DNA from: Cupriavidus necator
Lineage (GTDB): Bacteria > Pseudomonadota > Gammaproteobacteria > Burkholderiales > Burkholderiaceae
DNA: 64,000 bases
Direction of reading: 5' to 3'
NCBI GenBank assembly: GCA_022041995.1
Contig: CP074381.1
Span: forward strand, 1,860,001-1,924,000
The notes under the pieces were generated by a model. It was given only the letters and a program-made list of their open reading frames with translations. It did not search any database and was not told where the DNA came from. Positions within the stretch are counted from its first letter, which is position 1. Every line of letters starts with the position of its first letter. Shown piece after piece: positions 10,036 through 19,240 of this stretch. A program made the position numbers and the translations under genes.

Positions 10036-10979
10036 TTCTGCAGCCTCGGGTTGAGGACGTCGCGCAGGCGGTCGCCCACCAGGTTGATGGCCACCACGGT
10101 CAGCAGCAGTGCGATGCCCGGGAAGAAGCTGATCCAGTACTCGTCGGACAGCATGAACTGATAGCCATTGGCGATCAGCAGGCCGAGCGAGGGCTCGGTC
10201 ACCGGCACGCCCAGGCCTAGAAAGGACAGCGTGGCCTCCAGCGTGATCGCGCGCGCCACCTGCAGCGAGCCGATCACGATCAGCGGCGGCATGCAGTTGG
10301 GCAGGATGTGCCCGACCACGATGCGCCAGTGCGCGATACCCTGGCCGCGCGCGGCTTCCACGTATTCGCGCCGGCTTTCCACCAGCGCCTGGGCGCGCGC
10401 CGTGCGGGCGTAGTAGGCCCACTCCAGGATCACCAGCGTCAGCACCACGTTGCCCACGCCCTTGCCCAGGAAGGCCAGGATCATCATCGCCACCAGGATG
10501 GACGGGAACGACAGGAGCAGGTCCACGGTGCGCATGATCAGGCTGTCCACGCGCCCGCCGGCATAGGCCGCGAGCAGCCCCAGCAGGGTGCCGAGCACGC
10601 CGGCCAGCGCTGCCGAGCCGACCCCCACCACCAGACTGATGCGCAGGCCGTAGAGGATGCCTGACAGGATGTCGCGGCCTTGCCCGTCGGTGCCGAGCCA
10701 GTAGCTGTAGGTGCCGGCACCGCTGGCGCTGCCGGGCGCCAGGCGCGCGTCCATCACGTCCAGTTGCAGCAGGTCATAGGGGTTCTGCGGCGTGATCCAC
10801 GGCGCCAGCAGTGCGGCAAGCACCAGCAGCACGAGCACCGCCAGCCCGAACACGGCGGTGCGCGAGGCGAGGAAATCGGCCACCAGGCGGCGCCACGGCG
10901 ATTCGCGCCGCAACGCTGGCGCCGCGGACGGGACAAACTCTGCGGCCGGGATGGCAGTTGGCTTGTCGCTGGCGTTCAT
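10032..10979 (-). CDS. ABC transporter permease, DppC/OppC type
   Basis: A 315-residue inner-membrane permease. The N-terminal cytoplasmic stretch is followed by a first membrane helix (AVFGLAVLVLLVLAALLAPW) and the OppC N-domain signature with GTDGQGRDILSGILYG. The coupling EAA loop reads EAARGQGIAHWRIVVGHILP. Start and stop both overlap their neighbours by ATGA, so the gene is translated in step with the other subunits. It pairs with the 10976-11983 permease. Confidence 0.9.
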
Positions 10980-11983
10980 GCCGCGCCCTCCAGCCGCACG
11001 CGCGGATCGAGCAGTTTGTAGAGCACGTCGACGATCAGGTTAAGCGTGACGAACAGGCACACCACGACCACCAGGTAGGAGACAATCACCGGCCGGTCCA
11101 GCGCGTTGATGCTGTCCAGGATCAGCTTGCCCGCGCCGGGCCAGGCGAAGATGTTCTCGGTCACCACCGCGAAGGCGATGGTGGAGCCGAACTCCAGGCC
11201 CAGCACCGTCACCAGCGGGATCATGGTGTTGCGCAGCACGTGGCCAAGCACCACGCGCAGCGGCGACAGGCCCTTGGCGCGCGCGAACCTGACCCAGTCC
11301 TGCGGCAGCACCTCGCGCACGCCGGCGCGCGTCAGGCGCAGCACCAGCGAGACCTTGAACAAGGACAGGTTGATGGCCGGCAGGATCATGTGGCGCAGTC
11401 CGTCGGCGGTCAGCCAGGACCAGGGCACGCCCAGCCATTCCGCGGTGGCGCCGCGCCCGCCCGAGGGCAGCCAGCCCAGCCGCACGCTGAAGGCCATGAT
11501 CAGCATCAGGCCGACCCAGAACGTGGGCAGCGAGAAGCCGACGATGCTGCCGGTCATCAGCACGCGCGACAGCGGATGCTCGGGATACAGCCCGGCGAAC
11601 AGCCCGAGCGGCACGCCCACCAACACGGCCAGCAGCAGTGCCGCCACCGCCAGTTCCAGCGTGGCCGGCAGCCGCTGCAGGATCAGCTGGATCGCCGGCA
11701 CGTTGTAGACGAAGCTGTTGCCCAGGTTGCCGTGCAGCGCACCGTTGAGAAAGCCCAGGTACTGGCGCCACAACGGCTGGTCCAGCCCCAGCGCGGCGAT
11801 GATGCGGGCGCGGTCGACCTGGTCAACGTCCTGGCCGATCAGGATGTCGACCGGATTGCCGATGGCGTGCAGGCCGGCGAAGACGATTACCGTCATCACC
11901 AGCACCACCACGGCGGCCTGCAACAGGCGGCGCAGCAGCCAGCGCCAGGGCCAGCGGGTGAGGGCGCCCCTCAGGGTTCTCAT
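10976..11983 (-). CDS. ABC transporter permease, DppB/OppB type
   Basis: A 335-residue permease with six expected membrane spans. The first helix begins at about residue 15 (RRLLQAAVVVLVMTVIVFAG); the family segment ALGLDQPLWRQYLGFLNGAL and the EAA-loop region RFARAKGLSPLRVVLGHVLR are present. I use the ATG at 11983 because it overlaps the monooxygenase stop as ATGA; an ATG five codons upstream is possible. It forms the translocation channel with the DppC-type subunit. Confidence 0.9.
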   Translation of the reverse strand: MRTLRGALTRWPWRWLLRRLLQAAVVVLVMTVIVFAGLHAIGNPVDILIGQDVDQVDRARIIAALGLDQPLWRQYLGFLNGALHGNLGNSFVYNVPAIQLILQRLPATLELAVAALLLAVLVGVPLGLFAGLYPEHPLSRVLMTGSIVGFSLPTFWVGLMLIMAFSVRLGWLPSGGRGATAEWLGVPWSWLTADGLRHMILPAINLSLFKVSLVLRLTRAGVREVLPQDWVRFARAKGLSPLRVVLGHVLRNTMIPLVTVLGLEFGSTIAFAVVTENIFAWPGAGKLILDSINALDRPVIVSYLVVVVCLFVTLNLIVDVLYKLLDPRVRLEGAA

Positions 11984-13428
11984 GGCGCCGGCGTCCATTC
12001 GTCGCCGAACACTTCGGGCTCGGCATAGGCTTCCAGGTTGGCGTAGTGGATCTCCACGTCTTCCTGGTACAGCAGCCCGGCAATGCCCTGGCCCAGCCGG
12101 CGCGCGCCGTCGCTGATGGCCGGGATGTCGCCCGACACCGTGCCGTGCGACAGCGCGGCCGGATAGCAGAAGCAGTGGATGCGCGACAGCCCGGGGCAGG
12201 CGCCGGGCGTCTTCTCGATGAACTCGAACGCAGGGCCCAGGTCTGGCGAGTCGGCCAGCTCCTGGTCTTCCTGGCCGGGGCGGGGCTTGTAGCGGTCGCG
12301 CCAGTAGCGGACCTGCGCGGCGAAGGCGGCGAACTCGGGCCGGGTTTGCAGTGCGATGCGGAAACCGGTGGAGAACACCAGGAAGTCCAGCTCGAACACG
12401 CCTTTGGGCGTCAGCACGCGCAGGCCGTCGCCATGCGGCTCGATCGCTTCGATCGCTTCGATCGGACAGCCCAGGTGGAAGCGCGCATTGGCATGGCGCG
12501 AGACCCGCAAGGTGCTGCCGCGCGGGGGCGGCACCTGCTGCGCGTTGATGTAATGGCGGATGCGCCATTTCCATTCATCGGACAGCATGGGATGGCCGTG
12601 GACCAGGCCGGGACTGCCCGCGCCCTTGCCCTTGTTGACGCGCGGGATGTCGGCGCGGCGGATCAACATTTCCACGCTGGCGGCGCCGGCTTCCAGCGCG
12701 GTTGCCGCGCTGTCCATGGCCGATGCGCCCGCACCGACCACGCCCACGCGCTTGCCGCGCAGCAAGGCGTAGTCCATCTCGTCGGACGAATGCGCCCACA
12801 GGTGGCGCGGCAGGTGGGCCGCCATCGGCGGCACATAGGCACCGCCCAGGCCATCGCGGCCGGTGGCCAGCACCACGCGGCGGGCCAGCACAGTCCGCGG
12901 GCCGTCCGGGGTCTGCATCGACAGCGCCACCAGCCCGTCCGGGCGCGGCACGATGGCATCGATCTGGTGGTCGTTGCGGATATCCAGCGCCAGCACCTGG
13001 CGGTACCAGCGCAGGTAGTCCATCCATTGCAGCCGGGGGATCTTGTCCAGCGCCTCCCAGGCGGCTTCGCCGAATTGCGCTTCGAACCAGGCGCGGAAGG
13101 TCAGCGCCGGCATGCCCAGCGCGGGGCCGGTCAGTTGCTTGGGCGAACGCAGGGTTTCCATGCGCGCGGTGGTGGCCCAGGGCCCTTCAAGGCCCGCCGG
13201 TGCACGGTCGAAGGCCCGCACGCGGATGCCGAGCTGCGTCAGCGTGGCGCAAGCAGCCAGCCCGGCCATGCCGCCGCCGATGACGGCCACGTCGAGGACT
13301 TCCTGGCCGTCCTGGATGCGCGGCACGGTCCAGGCCCTGGCGGGCAGTTCCAGCCAGGACAGGTCCTGGCGCAAACGCGCTTCGAGCGCGGCCAGGCCCG
13401 TGGGGGTGGGAGAGGAGAGGTCAGTCAT
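11980..13428 (-). CDS. FAD/NAD(P)-binding flavin monooxygenase-like protein
   Basis: A 482-residue flavoprotein of the FMO/Baeyer-Villiger-like superfamily. Two nucleotide-binding motifs are seen: FAD site VAVIGGGMAGLAA (about residues 48-60) and NADP site VGVVGAGASAMDSA (about residue 225). An ATG in the FSTGF segment marks the C-terminal FMO region. The ATG at 13428 is chosen because it overlaps the LysR stop by eight bases; the open frame extends upstream into that gene. In related clusters this slot is often a luciferase-like monooxygenase, so the flavin enzyme may perform the first oxidation of the imported compound. Substrate unknown. Confidence 0.82.
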   Translation of the reverse strand: MTDLSSPTPTGLAALEARLRQDLSWLELPARAWTVPRIQDGQEVLDVAVIGGGMAGLAACATLTQLGIRVRAFDRAPAGLEGPWATTARMETLRSPKQLTGPALGMPALTFRAWFEAQFGEAAWEALDKIPRLQWMDYLRWYRQVLALDIRNDHQIDAIVPRPDGLVALSMQTPDGPRTVLARRVVLATGRDGLGGAYVPPMAAHLPRHLWAHSSDEMDYALLRGKRVGVVGAGASAMDSAATALEAGAASVEMLIRRADIPRVNKGKGAGSPGLVHGHPMLSDEWKWRIRHYINAQQVPPPRGSTLRVSRHANARFHLGCPIEAIEAIEPHGDGLRVLTPKGVFELDFLVFSTGFRIALQTRPEFAAFAAQVRYWRDRYKPRPGQEDQELADSPDLGPAFEFIEKTPGACPGLSRIHCFCYPAALSHGTVSGDIPAISDGARRLGQGIAGLLYQEDVEIHYANLEAYAEPEVFGDEWTPAP

Positions 13429-14440
13429 GGCTTGGGAGTCCGGCGTCTTGTGTGAGCTTGTCGTTGTCGTCGCCGGCATCGCCGGCATCCCCATAGAGCG
13501 ATTGCAGCAGCGCGCCATGTTCGGCGGGCTCGCGCCGGACCAGGTCGGGCAGCAGCCCCGCGGCGGCATCGGCCACGGCCTGCACCAGCCCCAGCACCGC
13601 TGTGCTGGCCGGCCTTGCCTGCGGCGTGATCACGCCGAAGTAGAAGGGAATATCGGCATCGATGGGCCGCACGGCGATATCGGTCAGCGGCAGCCCGCGC
13701 GCGGTCACGGGTTCCAGCACGGCGATGCCCAGCCCGGCGCGCACCAGGGTGAGCGCGCTGATCGAGGTGTTGGTGTCGATCACGCCAGCCTCCGGCACAC
13801 CGGCGCTGGCCAGTGCCCGATCGACACGGCGCCGCAGCCGATACGGGTTCTGCATGGTGACGATGCGGCGTCCGCGGCAGTCCTGCAGCGCGATGGCCGG
13901 CTGTACAGCCAGCGGGTCGTCGGCGCGCACGGCCGCCACGCAGGCGGACTGCCCGATCCAGTGCACGGTCACGCCGCGGTGTTCCAGCGGCAGGCTGTTC
14001 AGGCCGATATCGGCAGCGCCGGTCAGCACCGCGTGCACCACCTGTTCCGGGGAGATGCTTTGCACGGCCACGCGCTCGGGCGCGCACAGCCCGCGCTCGA
14101 AGGCCAGCGCCAGTGCCGGCGGCAGCAGGCCGGCCGCCAGCGCCGGGGTTGCGGCAATGCGCAAGGGCCGGCCATCGCCGCGCGCCAGCGCCGCGGCGCG
14201 TGTGCGGATCTGTTGCATGCCGGCCAGTGTCTGCTCCACTTCGTCGTAGAGCAGGAAGCCTTGCTCGGTCGGGCTGACGCGCGGGCCGCTGCGGGTGAAG
14301 AGGGCAAAGCCTAGCTCGGCCTCCAGTTCCTGGATCAGCCGCGTAATGGCCGGCTGCGAGCGGCCGAGCAGCCGCCCCGCAGCGGTGACGCTGCCGGTGG
14401 TGACCACCGCGGCGAAGGCTTCCAGTTGCCGGATTTCCAT
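13421..14440 (-). CDS. LysR family transcriptional regulator
   Basis: A 339-residue LysR-type regulator. Residues 1-60 are the winged helix-turn-helix (MEIRQLEAFAAVVTTGSVTA, then AAGRLLGRSQPAITRLIQEL), followed by an effector-binding domain of periplasmic-binding fold. Unusually it is the first gene of the operon it probably controls, not divergent from it, and it overlaps the next gene by eight bases; operon induction should therefore raise the regulator too. The likely control region is the 110-base gap to the plus-strand gene at 14551. Confidence 0.9.
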   Translation of the reverse strand: MEIRQLEAFAAVVTTGSVTAAGRLLGRSQPAITRLIQELEAELGFALFTRSGPRVSPTEQGFLLYDEVEQTLAGMQQIRTRAAALARGDGRPLRIAATPALAAGLLPPALALAFERGLCAPERVAVQSISPEQVVHAVLTGAADIGLNSLPLEHRGVTVHWIGQSACVAAVRADDPLAVQPAIALQDCRGRRIVTMQNPYRLRRRVDRALASAGVPEAGVIDTNTSISALTLVRAGLGIAVLEPVTARGLPLTDIAVRPIDADIPFYFGVITPQARPASTAVLGLVQAVADAAAGLLPDLVRREPAEHGALLQSLYGDAGDAGDDNDKLTQDAGLPSHD

Positions 14441-14478
14441 GGGGGCGGGCGCTGGGGGCTATGTATGTGTAATCTGGA

Positions 14479-14507
14479 TTTTGAAGCCTTAAGCATGCAT
14501 ATGGCAA
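14479..14507 (-). promoter_or_regulatory. Possible sigma-70 promoter of the LysR-led operon
   Basis: Reading the minus strand, TTGCCA (14507-14502) and TCAAAA (14484-14479) are separated by 17 bases and lie 39 bases before the LysR start. The -35 box is good, the -10 box weak, consistent with an activator-dependent promoter. The region also carries nested palindromes (GCATGC, ATGCAT, CATATG around 14493-14504) that could be part of a LysR site. Confidence 0.3.
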
Positions 14508-14550
14508 ATACTATTTCTGGATAAGGACATGCGGCAGCTATGATGTAGCG

Positions 14551-16134
14551 ATGCCGGGCGCACACCGGCCCACCATCGGGACAGACGCTTTGGCTTGGAT
14601 CCGTGGCAGTCGCCAGAAAGGGAGTGCAGGGCGCACGCTGTGGCATGCATGGGCCTGGGTGCTGGCCGCGGCACTCGCGGGCATCATGCCGGCGCGCGCG
14701 GCCGACCCGCTGCGCGTCGGCTCCAAGCGCTTCACCGAGTCATACATCCTTGGCGAGCTGCTGACCCAGGCCGCGGGGCCGCCCGGCACGGCGCAACACC
14801 AGCCAGGGCTGGGCAATACCGCCATCGTTTTCGAGGCGCTGAAGGCCGGCAGCATCGACCTCTATCCGGACTACACCGGCACGCTGGCCGCGGAGATCCT
14901 GAAGCTGCCGCCCGGCGCCGGGCTCGACGCCATCCGGCGCGCGCTGGCGCCGATGGGCCTGGGCGCCGCGATTCCGCTTGGTTTCGAGAACACCTATGCG
15001 CTGGCCGTCTCCGATGCCCGCGCCGGCAATCTGCGCCGGCTGGGCGACCTGGCGGCACAGCCGCAATTCAGGCTTGGCCTGTCCCATGAGTTTCTCGGGC
15101 GCGCCGACGGCTGGCCGGGGCTGGCCAGCCGCTACGGGCTGCCGCAACGCCCGGTCGGCCTGGACCACGGCGTCGCCTATGAGGCCTTGGCCGCAGGGCA
15201 GGTCGATGCCATCGACATCTATTCCACCGACGCCAAGATCCGCAAGTACAAGCTGCGCGTGCTGGAAGACGACAGGCACTACTTCCCGCGCTACGACGCG
15301 GTCGTGGTCTACCGCCTCGACGTACCGCAGCGCTTCCCGCAGGCCTGGCAGGCATTGGAGCGGCTGGCCGGGCGCGTCAATGCCGACGACATGATTGCCA
15401 TGAATGCTGCGGCGGAGATCGATGGCCAGTCATTCGACGCGATCGCGCGCGCGTTCCTGGCCGGCACTGCAGGGCAAACGGCAACGCATGTCGGTGCCGA
15501 ACCGCGCGGCCGGCTGTTTGCCGCGCTGTTCGGGCCCGACACCACGCGCCTGGCGCGGCGTCATGTCGGCCTGGTGGCGGGCGCGGTCGGTGCGGCCACG
15601 CTGGTCGGCGTGCCGCTGGGGATGCTGGCGGCGCGGCGGCGCCGCACCGGCCAGGCTGTGCTGGGCGTGGTCAACGTGCTGCAGACGGTGCCGTCGCTGG
15701 CGCTACTGGCGATGCTGATCCCGCTGCTGGGCCGCATCGGCGTCTGGCCGGCCATGGTGGCGCTGTTTCTCTATGCCTTGCTGCCGATCGTGCGCAATAC
15801 CGCGACCGGGCTGGAGCAGGTGCCGCAGGGCATGCGCGATGCGGCGCGGGCGCTCGGGCTGCGGGGCGGCCAGGTATTGCGCTATGTGGAGCTGCCGCTG
15901 GCCTTGCCAGTGCTGCTGGCCGGCGTCAAGACGGCGGCCATCATCAGCGTGGGCACGGCGACCATCGCAGCCTTTGTCGGGGCGGGGGGCTTTGGCGAGC
16001 GCATTGCCACCGGGCTGGCGCTCAATGACACCGCGCTGCTGCTGGCCGGCGCGATCCCGGCGGCCGTGCTGGCCCTGGTGGTGCAAGTCGCATTCGAGGC
16101 ACTGGAGTGGGCGCTGCGCCGCCATCGCGACTAG
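14551..16134 (+). CDS. Osmoprotectant-type ABC transporter, fused substrate-binding protein and permease
   Basis: A 527-residue fusion of the glycine betaine/carnitine/choline (OpuC/YehZ) type. After a hydrophobic leader (AWVLAAALAGIMPARA, about residues 35-50) comes an OpuAC-like binding domain (VGSKRFTESYILGELLTQ to about 310) with the family phrase LYPDYTGTLAAEIL. The permease domain (about 335-525) carries the EAA-like segment MRDAARALGLRGGQVLRYVE. In most fusions the order and signal anchoring are similar. No cognate ATPase lies nearby, so it must borrow one encoded elsewhere. The start is uncertain; 14551 is the best ATG. Its stop interlocks with that of the MocR gene. Confidence 0.85.
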   Translation: MPGAHRPTIGTDALAWIRGSRQKGSAGRTLWHAWAWVLAAALAGIMPARAADPLRVGSKRFTESYILGELLTQAAGPPGTAQHQPGLGNTAIVFEALKAGSIDLYPDYTGTLAAEILKLPPGAGLDAIRRALAPMGLGAAIPLGFENTYALAVSDARAGNLRRLGDLAAQPQFRLGLSHEFLGRADGWPGLASRYGLPQRPVGLDHGVAYEALAAGQVDAIDIYSTDAKIRKYKLRVLEDDRHYFPRYDAVVVYRLDVPQRFPQAWQALERLAGRVNADDMIAMNAAAEIDGQSFDAIARAFLAGTAGQTATHVGAEPRGRLFAALFGPDTTRLARRHVGLVAGAVGAATLVGVPLGMLAARRRRTGQAVLGVVNVLQTVPSLALLAMLIPLLGRIGVWPAMVALFLYALLPIVRNTATGLEQVPQGMRDAARALGLRGGQVLRYVELPLALPVLLAGVKTAAIISVGTATIAAFVGAGGFGERIATGLALNDTALLLAGAIPAAVLALVVQVAFEALEWALRRHRD

Positions 16135-17549
16135 CTGGATTGCTGCTGCGCGATGAGCCGGCCGAGGGTGGCGACAGCAGCCTCGGCCTCGTCGCTCCAC
16201 AGGTGCCCGTAGTTGAGCCGGATGCAGTTGCGGTAACCCTGCCGCGCAGAAAAGATCGGACCCGGCGCTATGCCGATGCCGGCTTCCAGTGCGGCATGGT
16301 GCAATGCCAATGCATCGAAGCCGGGCGCAAATTCGACCCACAGGAAATACCCGCCCTCCGGCCGGGACACGCGCACATCTTCCGGGAAATGCTGGCCGAT
16401 GGCATCGATCATGCGGCCCTGCTGCGTCTCCAGCATATGGCGCAGCTTGCGCAGGTGCTTGTCGTAGCCGCCGTGCTGCAGGTATTCGGCCAGCGCCACC
16501 TGCGTGGGCACGCCGGCTGACAGCGTGGTCATCAGCTTGAGCCGCTGGATGGCCTCGCCAAAGCGGCCCGGCGCCACCCAGCCGATGCGGAAGCCCGGCG
16601 CCAGTGTCTTCGAGAACGAACTGCAGTGCATCACCAGCCCCTGCGTATCGAAGGCCTTGGCCGGCAGCGGGCAGCGGTTGCCGAAGTAGAGCTCGCCATA
16701 GACATCGTCCTCAATCAGCGGCACCTGGTGGCGCGCCAGCAAGGCCACCAGCGCTTTCTTCTTGTCTTCCGACATGCTGGCGCCGAGCGGATTCTGGAAC
16801 TGCGTCATGAACCAGCACGCCTTGACCGGGTGCCGTGACAGTGCGGTGTCGAGCGCGCCCAGGTCGATGCCTTCGGCGGGGTCGACCGGGATCTCGACGG
16901 CCTTGAGCCGCAGCCGCTCCAGCGCCTGCAGGGAGGCATAGAAGCCGGGCGATTCGATCGCCACCACGTCGCCCGGCTGCGTCACCGCCATCAGGCACAG
17001 GTTGAGCGCCTCGAGCGCGCCGTTGGTGACGACCAGGTCCTCGGCCGGCTGCGGCGCGCCCGCGCCCAGGTAGCGCAGCGCGATCTGGCGGCGCAGCGCG
17101 GTATTGCCCGGCGGCAGGTCGTTGACCGAGTACCACGGATCGAGCGCGCGGCCGGCGCGCGCCAGCGACTTGCCCAGCCGCTCCCACGGGAACAGCTCGG
17201 GCGAGGGAAAGGCCGAGCCGAACTGCACCAGTTCGCGGTCACGCGCGCCTTCCAGCACGGCGAACACCAGCTTGGAGATGTCGACCTGCGTCGACACCTG
17301 GCGCGACGGCCGCGCCTGCGGCTGGGGCAGCTCGCGCCGCGCCGGTCCCGCCACGTAATAGCCGGAGCGCTCGCGCGCCCGCACCAGCCCGCGCTCTTCC
17401 AGCCGGTAATAGGCCTGGAACGCGGTCGAGGGGCTGACGCCATACTGGGCTACGGTCTTGCGGATCGACGGCAGGCGCGTGCCCGGCGGCAGGCTGCCGT
17501 TGCGGATATCGGCGGCCAGGGTCTCGGCGAGGGCTTCGTAGCGTTTCAT
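16131..17549 (-). CDS. MocR-type PLP-dependent regulator (GntR HTH plus aminotransferase domain)
   Basis: A 472-residue regulator of the MocR/PdxR/GabR subfamily. Residues 1-75 are a GntR winged helix (GSLPPGTRLPSIRKTVAQYG); from about 110 it is a fold-type I aminotransferase domain. The PLP lysine is expected in SSFSKTLAPGFRIGW and the conserved VTNGALEALNLC and Asn/Pro-rich FQNPLG segments are present. Such regulators bind direct DNA repeats and respond to amino acids, GABA or pyridoxal. The gene is divergent from the DUF2970-cytochrome c-dehydrogenase set at 17701, which it may control. Its stop codon shares the CTAG at 16131-16134 with the convergent gene. Confidence 0.9.
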   Translation of the reverse strand: MKRYEALAETLAADIRNGSLPPGTRLPSIRKTVAQYGVSPSTAFQAYYRLEERGLVRARERSGYYVAGPARRELPQPQARPSRQVSTQVDISKLVFAVLEGARDRELVQFGSAFPSPELFPWERLGKSLARAGRALDPWYSVNDLPPGNTALRRQIALRYLGAGAPQPAEDLVVTNGALEALNLCLMAVTQPGDVVAIESPGFYASLQALERLRLKAVEIPVDPAEGIDLGALDTALSRHPVKACWFMTQFQNPLGASMSEDKKKALVALLARHQVPLIEDDVYGELYFGNRCPLPAKAFDTQGLVMHCSSFSKTLAPGFRIGWVAPGRFGEAIQRLKLMTTLSAGVPTQVALAEYLQHGGYDKHLRKLRHMLETQQGRMIDAIGQHFPEDVRVSRPEGGYFLWVEFAPGFDALALHHAALEAGIGIAPGPIFSARQGYRNCIRLNYGHLWSDEAEAAVATLGRLIAQQQSS

Positions 17550-17619
17550 GGCGGGTTGGCGGGGGCGGGGCGGGTGAGCGCATTATCTCCCGGGCAGGCA
17601 AACTGATACGTAAATTTTC

Positions 17620-17639
17620 CTGTTATCTGATGCTGTTAT
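17620..17639. promoter_or_regulatory. CTGTTAT direct repeats between the MocR gene and DUF2970 gene
   Basis: CTGTTAT occurs at 17620-17626 and again at 17633-17639, a 13-base period, with a related CTGATAC at 17603-17609. MocR regulators are known to bind direct repeats in the gap between divergent genes, so this is a candidate operator. The inference is positional. Confidence 0.4.
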
Positions 17640-17700
17640 GGCTGGCGCGGACGGCCCATAATCGGTTCTCGTACACAAAGGCGTTGTGCAAGGAGATGCC

Positions 17701-17886
17701 ATGAACCCGTTGAGGCTGTTGCGGACCGTGTTGTGGGGCTTCTTTGGCCTGCGCCAGGGGCAGGAGCACCAGCGCGACCTGGACACCTTGCGCCCGGTGC
17801 CGCTGATCCTGACCGGCGTGGCCGTGGCCGCCGGGCTGGTGGTGTGCCTGGTGCTGGCGGCAAACTGGGCGGTGTCGGCTGCCTGA
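17701..17886 (+). CDS. DUF2970 small membrane protein
   Basis: A 61-residue protein of the DUF2970 family found widely in Burkholderiales and other proteobacteria, function unknown. The N-terminal half is basic and amphipathic (LLRTVLWGFFGLRQGQEHQRD); one membrane helix follows (LILTGVAVAAGLVVCLVLAA). A strong AAGGAGAT ribosome site lies just before the ATG at 17701. It precedes the cytochrome c gene by 15 bases and may belong to the same transcript. Confidence 0.85.
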   Translation: MNPLRLLRTVLWGFFGLRQGQEHQRDLDTLRPVPLILTGVAVAAGLVVCLVLAANWAVSAA

Positions 17887-17901
17887 CCTGAACCTGCTCT
17901 C

Positions 17902-19233
17902 ATGCTTCTCCTGCCCCAAGGACTTGGTATCGCCACATCCCGCGCGCTGCGCAAGCTGGCCTGCCTGACGCTGGCGCTGCTGCCCGCGGGCATGGCGCTG
18001 GCCGCCACCGACACGCAACAGATCGAACGCGGCCGCTACCTGGCGCGCATCGCCAACTGCGCCGCCTGCCATACCAGCGAAGGCGGCAAGCCATTCGCCG
18101 GCGGGCTGCCGATCCGCACCGCGGTCGGCACGATCCATTCGACCAATATCACGCCCGATGCCGGCAGCGGCATCGGCGCCTATACGCTGGCCGAGTTCGA
18201 CCGCGCCTTGCGGCATGGCGTGGCGCGCGACGGCAAGCGGCTCTATCCGGCGATGCCGTATCCCTCGTACGCGCGCATGCGCGCCGAGGACGTGGCGGCG
18301 CTGTACGCCTACCTGCGTGCCGAGGTGGCGCCGGTCACCCGGCGCAACCCCGCGCCGCAGATGCGTTGGCCGTTCAGCATGCGCAGCCTGCTGGCCGCGT
18401 GGAACGCCCTGTTCCTCGATGACGGCCCGGTCCGCACCGACCCCGCGCGCGGCGAAGCCTGGAACCGCGGTGCCTACCTGGTGCAGGCGGTGGCGCACTG
18501 CGGCGCCTGCCATACGCCGCGCGGCAACTTGTTGGCCGAGAAGGGGCTGGACGAGCGCAGCCGCCATTTCCTGTCCGGGGCGAGCGTGGAGGGCTGGTCC
18601 GCGACCAACCTGACCGGCGACCAGGTCACCGGACTGGGCGCGTGGTCGCGCGCGGATATCGCCGAGTTCCTGCGTACCGGGCGCAACGGGCACGCGACCT
18701 CGTTCGGGCCGATGTCCACGGTGATCTCCACCGCCACCCAGTACATGAGCGCGCCAGACCTCGATGCCGTGGCCGCCTACCTGAAATCCCTGCCCGGTGC
18801 GCGCGGCGACGACAAGCCGTTCCGGCACGATGCCGCCACCGTGCAGCAACTGCAGCAGGGCCGCTTCGATGTGCCCGGTGCGCGCCAGTACGCGGTGTTC
18901 TGCATGCCTTGCCATGCCGCCGACGGCAAAGGCTTTGCCCGCGTGTTCCCGCCGCTGGCCGGCAACCCGACCGTCGCCGATCCCGACCCGGCCTCGCTGG
19001 TGAACCTGCTGCTCGACGGCGCCGTGACCGCGCGCGTGGGCACCGCGCCAGCGGATTACCACATGCCCGGCTATGGCTGGACGCTGGACGACCAGGAACT
19101 GGCCAATGTGCTGACCTTTATCCGCGGCAGCTGGGGCAACCGCGCCGCGCCGGTGCCGGAAGCCGCCGTGGCGGCACGGCGCAAGGCGCTGGCCGCGCAG
19201 CGCCCGGCCGCGGCAGGTGACGCATCCCGATGA
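17902..19233 (+). CDS. Three-haem cytochrome c, dehydrogenase electron-acceptor type
   Basis: A 443-residue exported cytochrome with three CxxCH sites: CAACH (residues 53-57), CGACH (200-204) and CMPCH (334-338), in three repeated c-type domains. A signal peptide ends near residue 35 (MALAA). The arrangement matches the cytochrome subunits of membrane alcohol, gluconate or aldehyde dehydrogenases, which pass electrons from a periplasmic flavin or quinoprotein to the respiratory chain. The next gene, seven bases on, encodes a Tat-exported FAD dehydrogenase, its obvious electron donor. Confidence 0.9.
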   Translation: MLLLPQGLGIATSRALRKLACLTLALLPAGMALAATDTQQIERGRYLARIANCAACHTSEGGKPFAGGLPIRTAVGTIHSTNITPDAGSGIGAYTLAEFDRALRHGVARDGKRLYPAMPYPSYARMRAEDVAALYAYLRAEVAPVTRRNPAPQMRWPFSMRSLLAAWNALFLDDGPVRTDPARGEAWNRGAYLVQAVAHCGACHTPRGNLLAEKGLDERSRHFLSGASVEGWSATNLTGDQVTGLGAWSRADIAEFLRTGRNGHATSFGPMSTVISTATQYMSAPDLDAVAAYLKSLPGARGDDKPFRHDAATVQQLQQGRFDVPGARQYAVFCMPCHAADGKGFARVFPPLAGNPTVADPDPASLVNLLLDGAVTARVGTAPADYHMPGYGWTLDDQELANVLTFIRGSWGNRAAPVPEAAVAARRKALAAQRPAAAGDASR

Positions 19234-19240
19234 GCACCCG

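Noticed and set aside
10976..12574. Long minus-strand ORF starting at 12574
   Set aside because: The part before 11983 is a shadow of the monooxygenase gene; the permease starts at 11983.
12046..13455. Plus-strand 469-codon ORF opposite the monooxygenase gene
   Set aside because: Antisense shadow, His/Arg/Gly-rich with no recognisable domain.
11980..13569. Extended start of the monooxygenase at 13569
   Set aside because: The extra 47 codons overlap the LysR gene and are not protein-like; ATG 13428 fits the coupling pattern.
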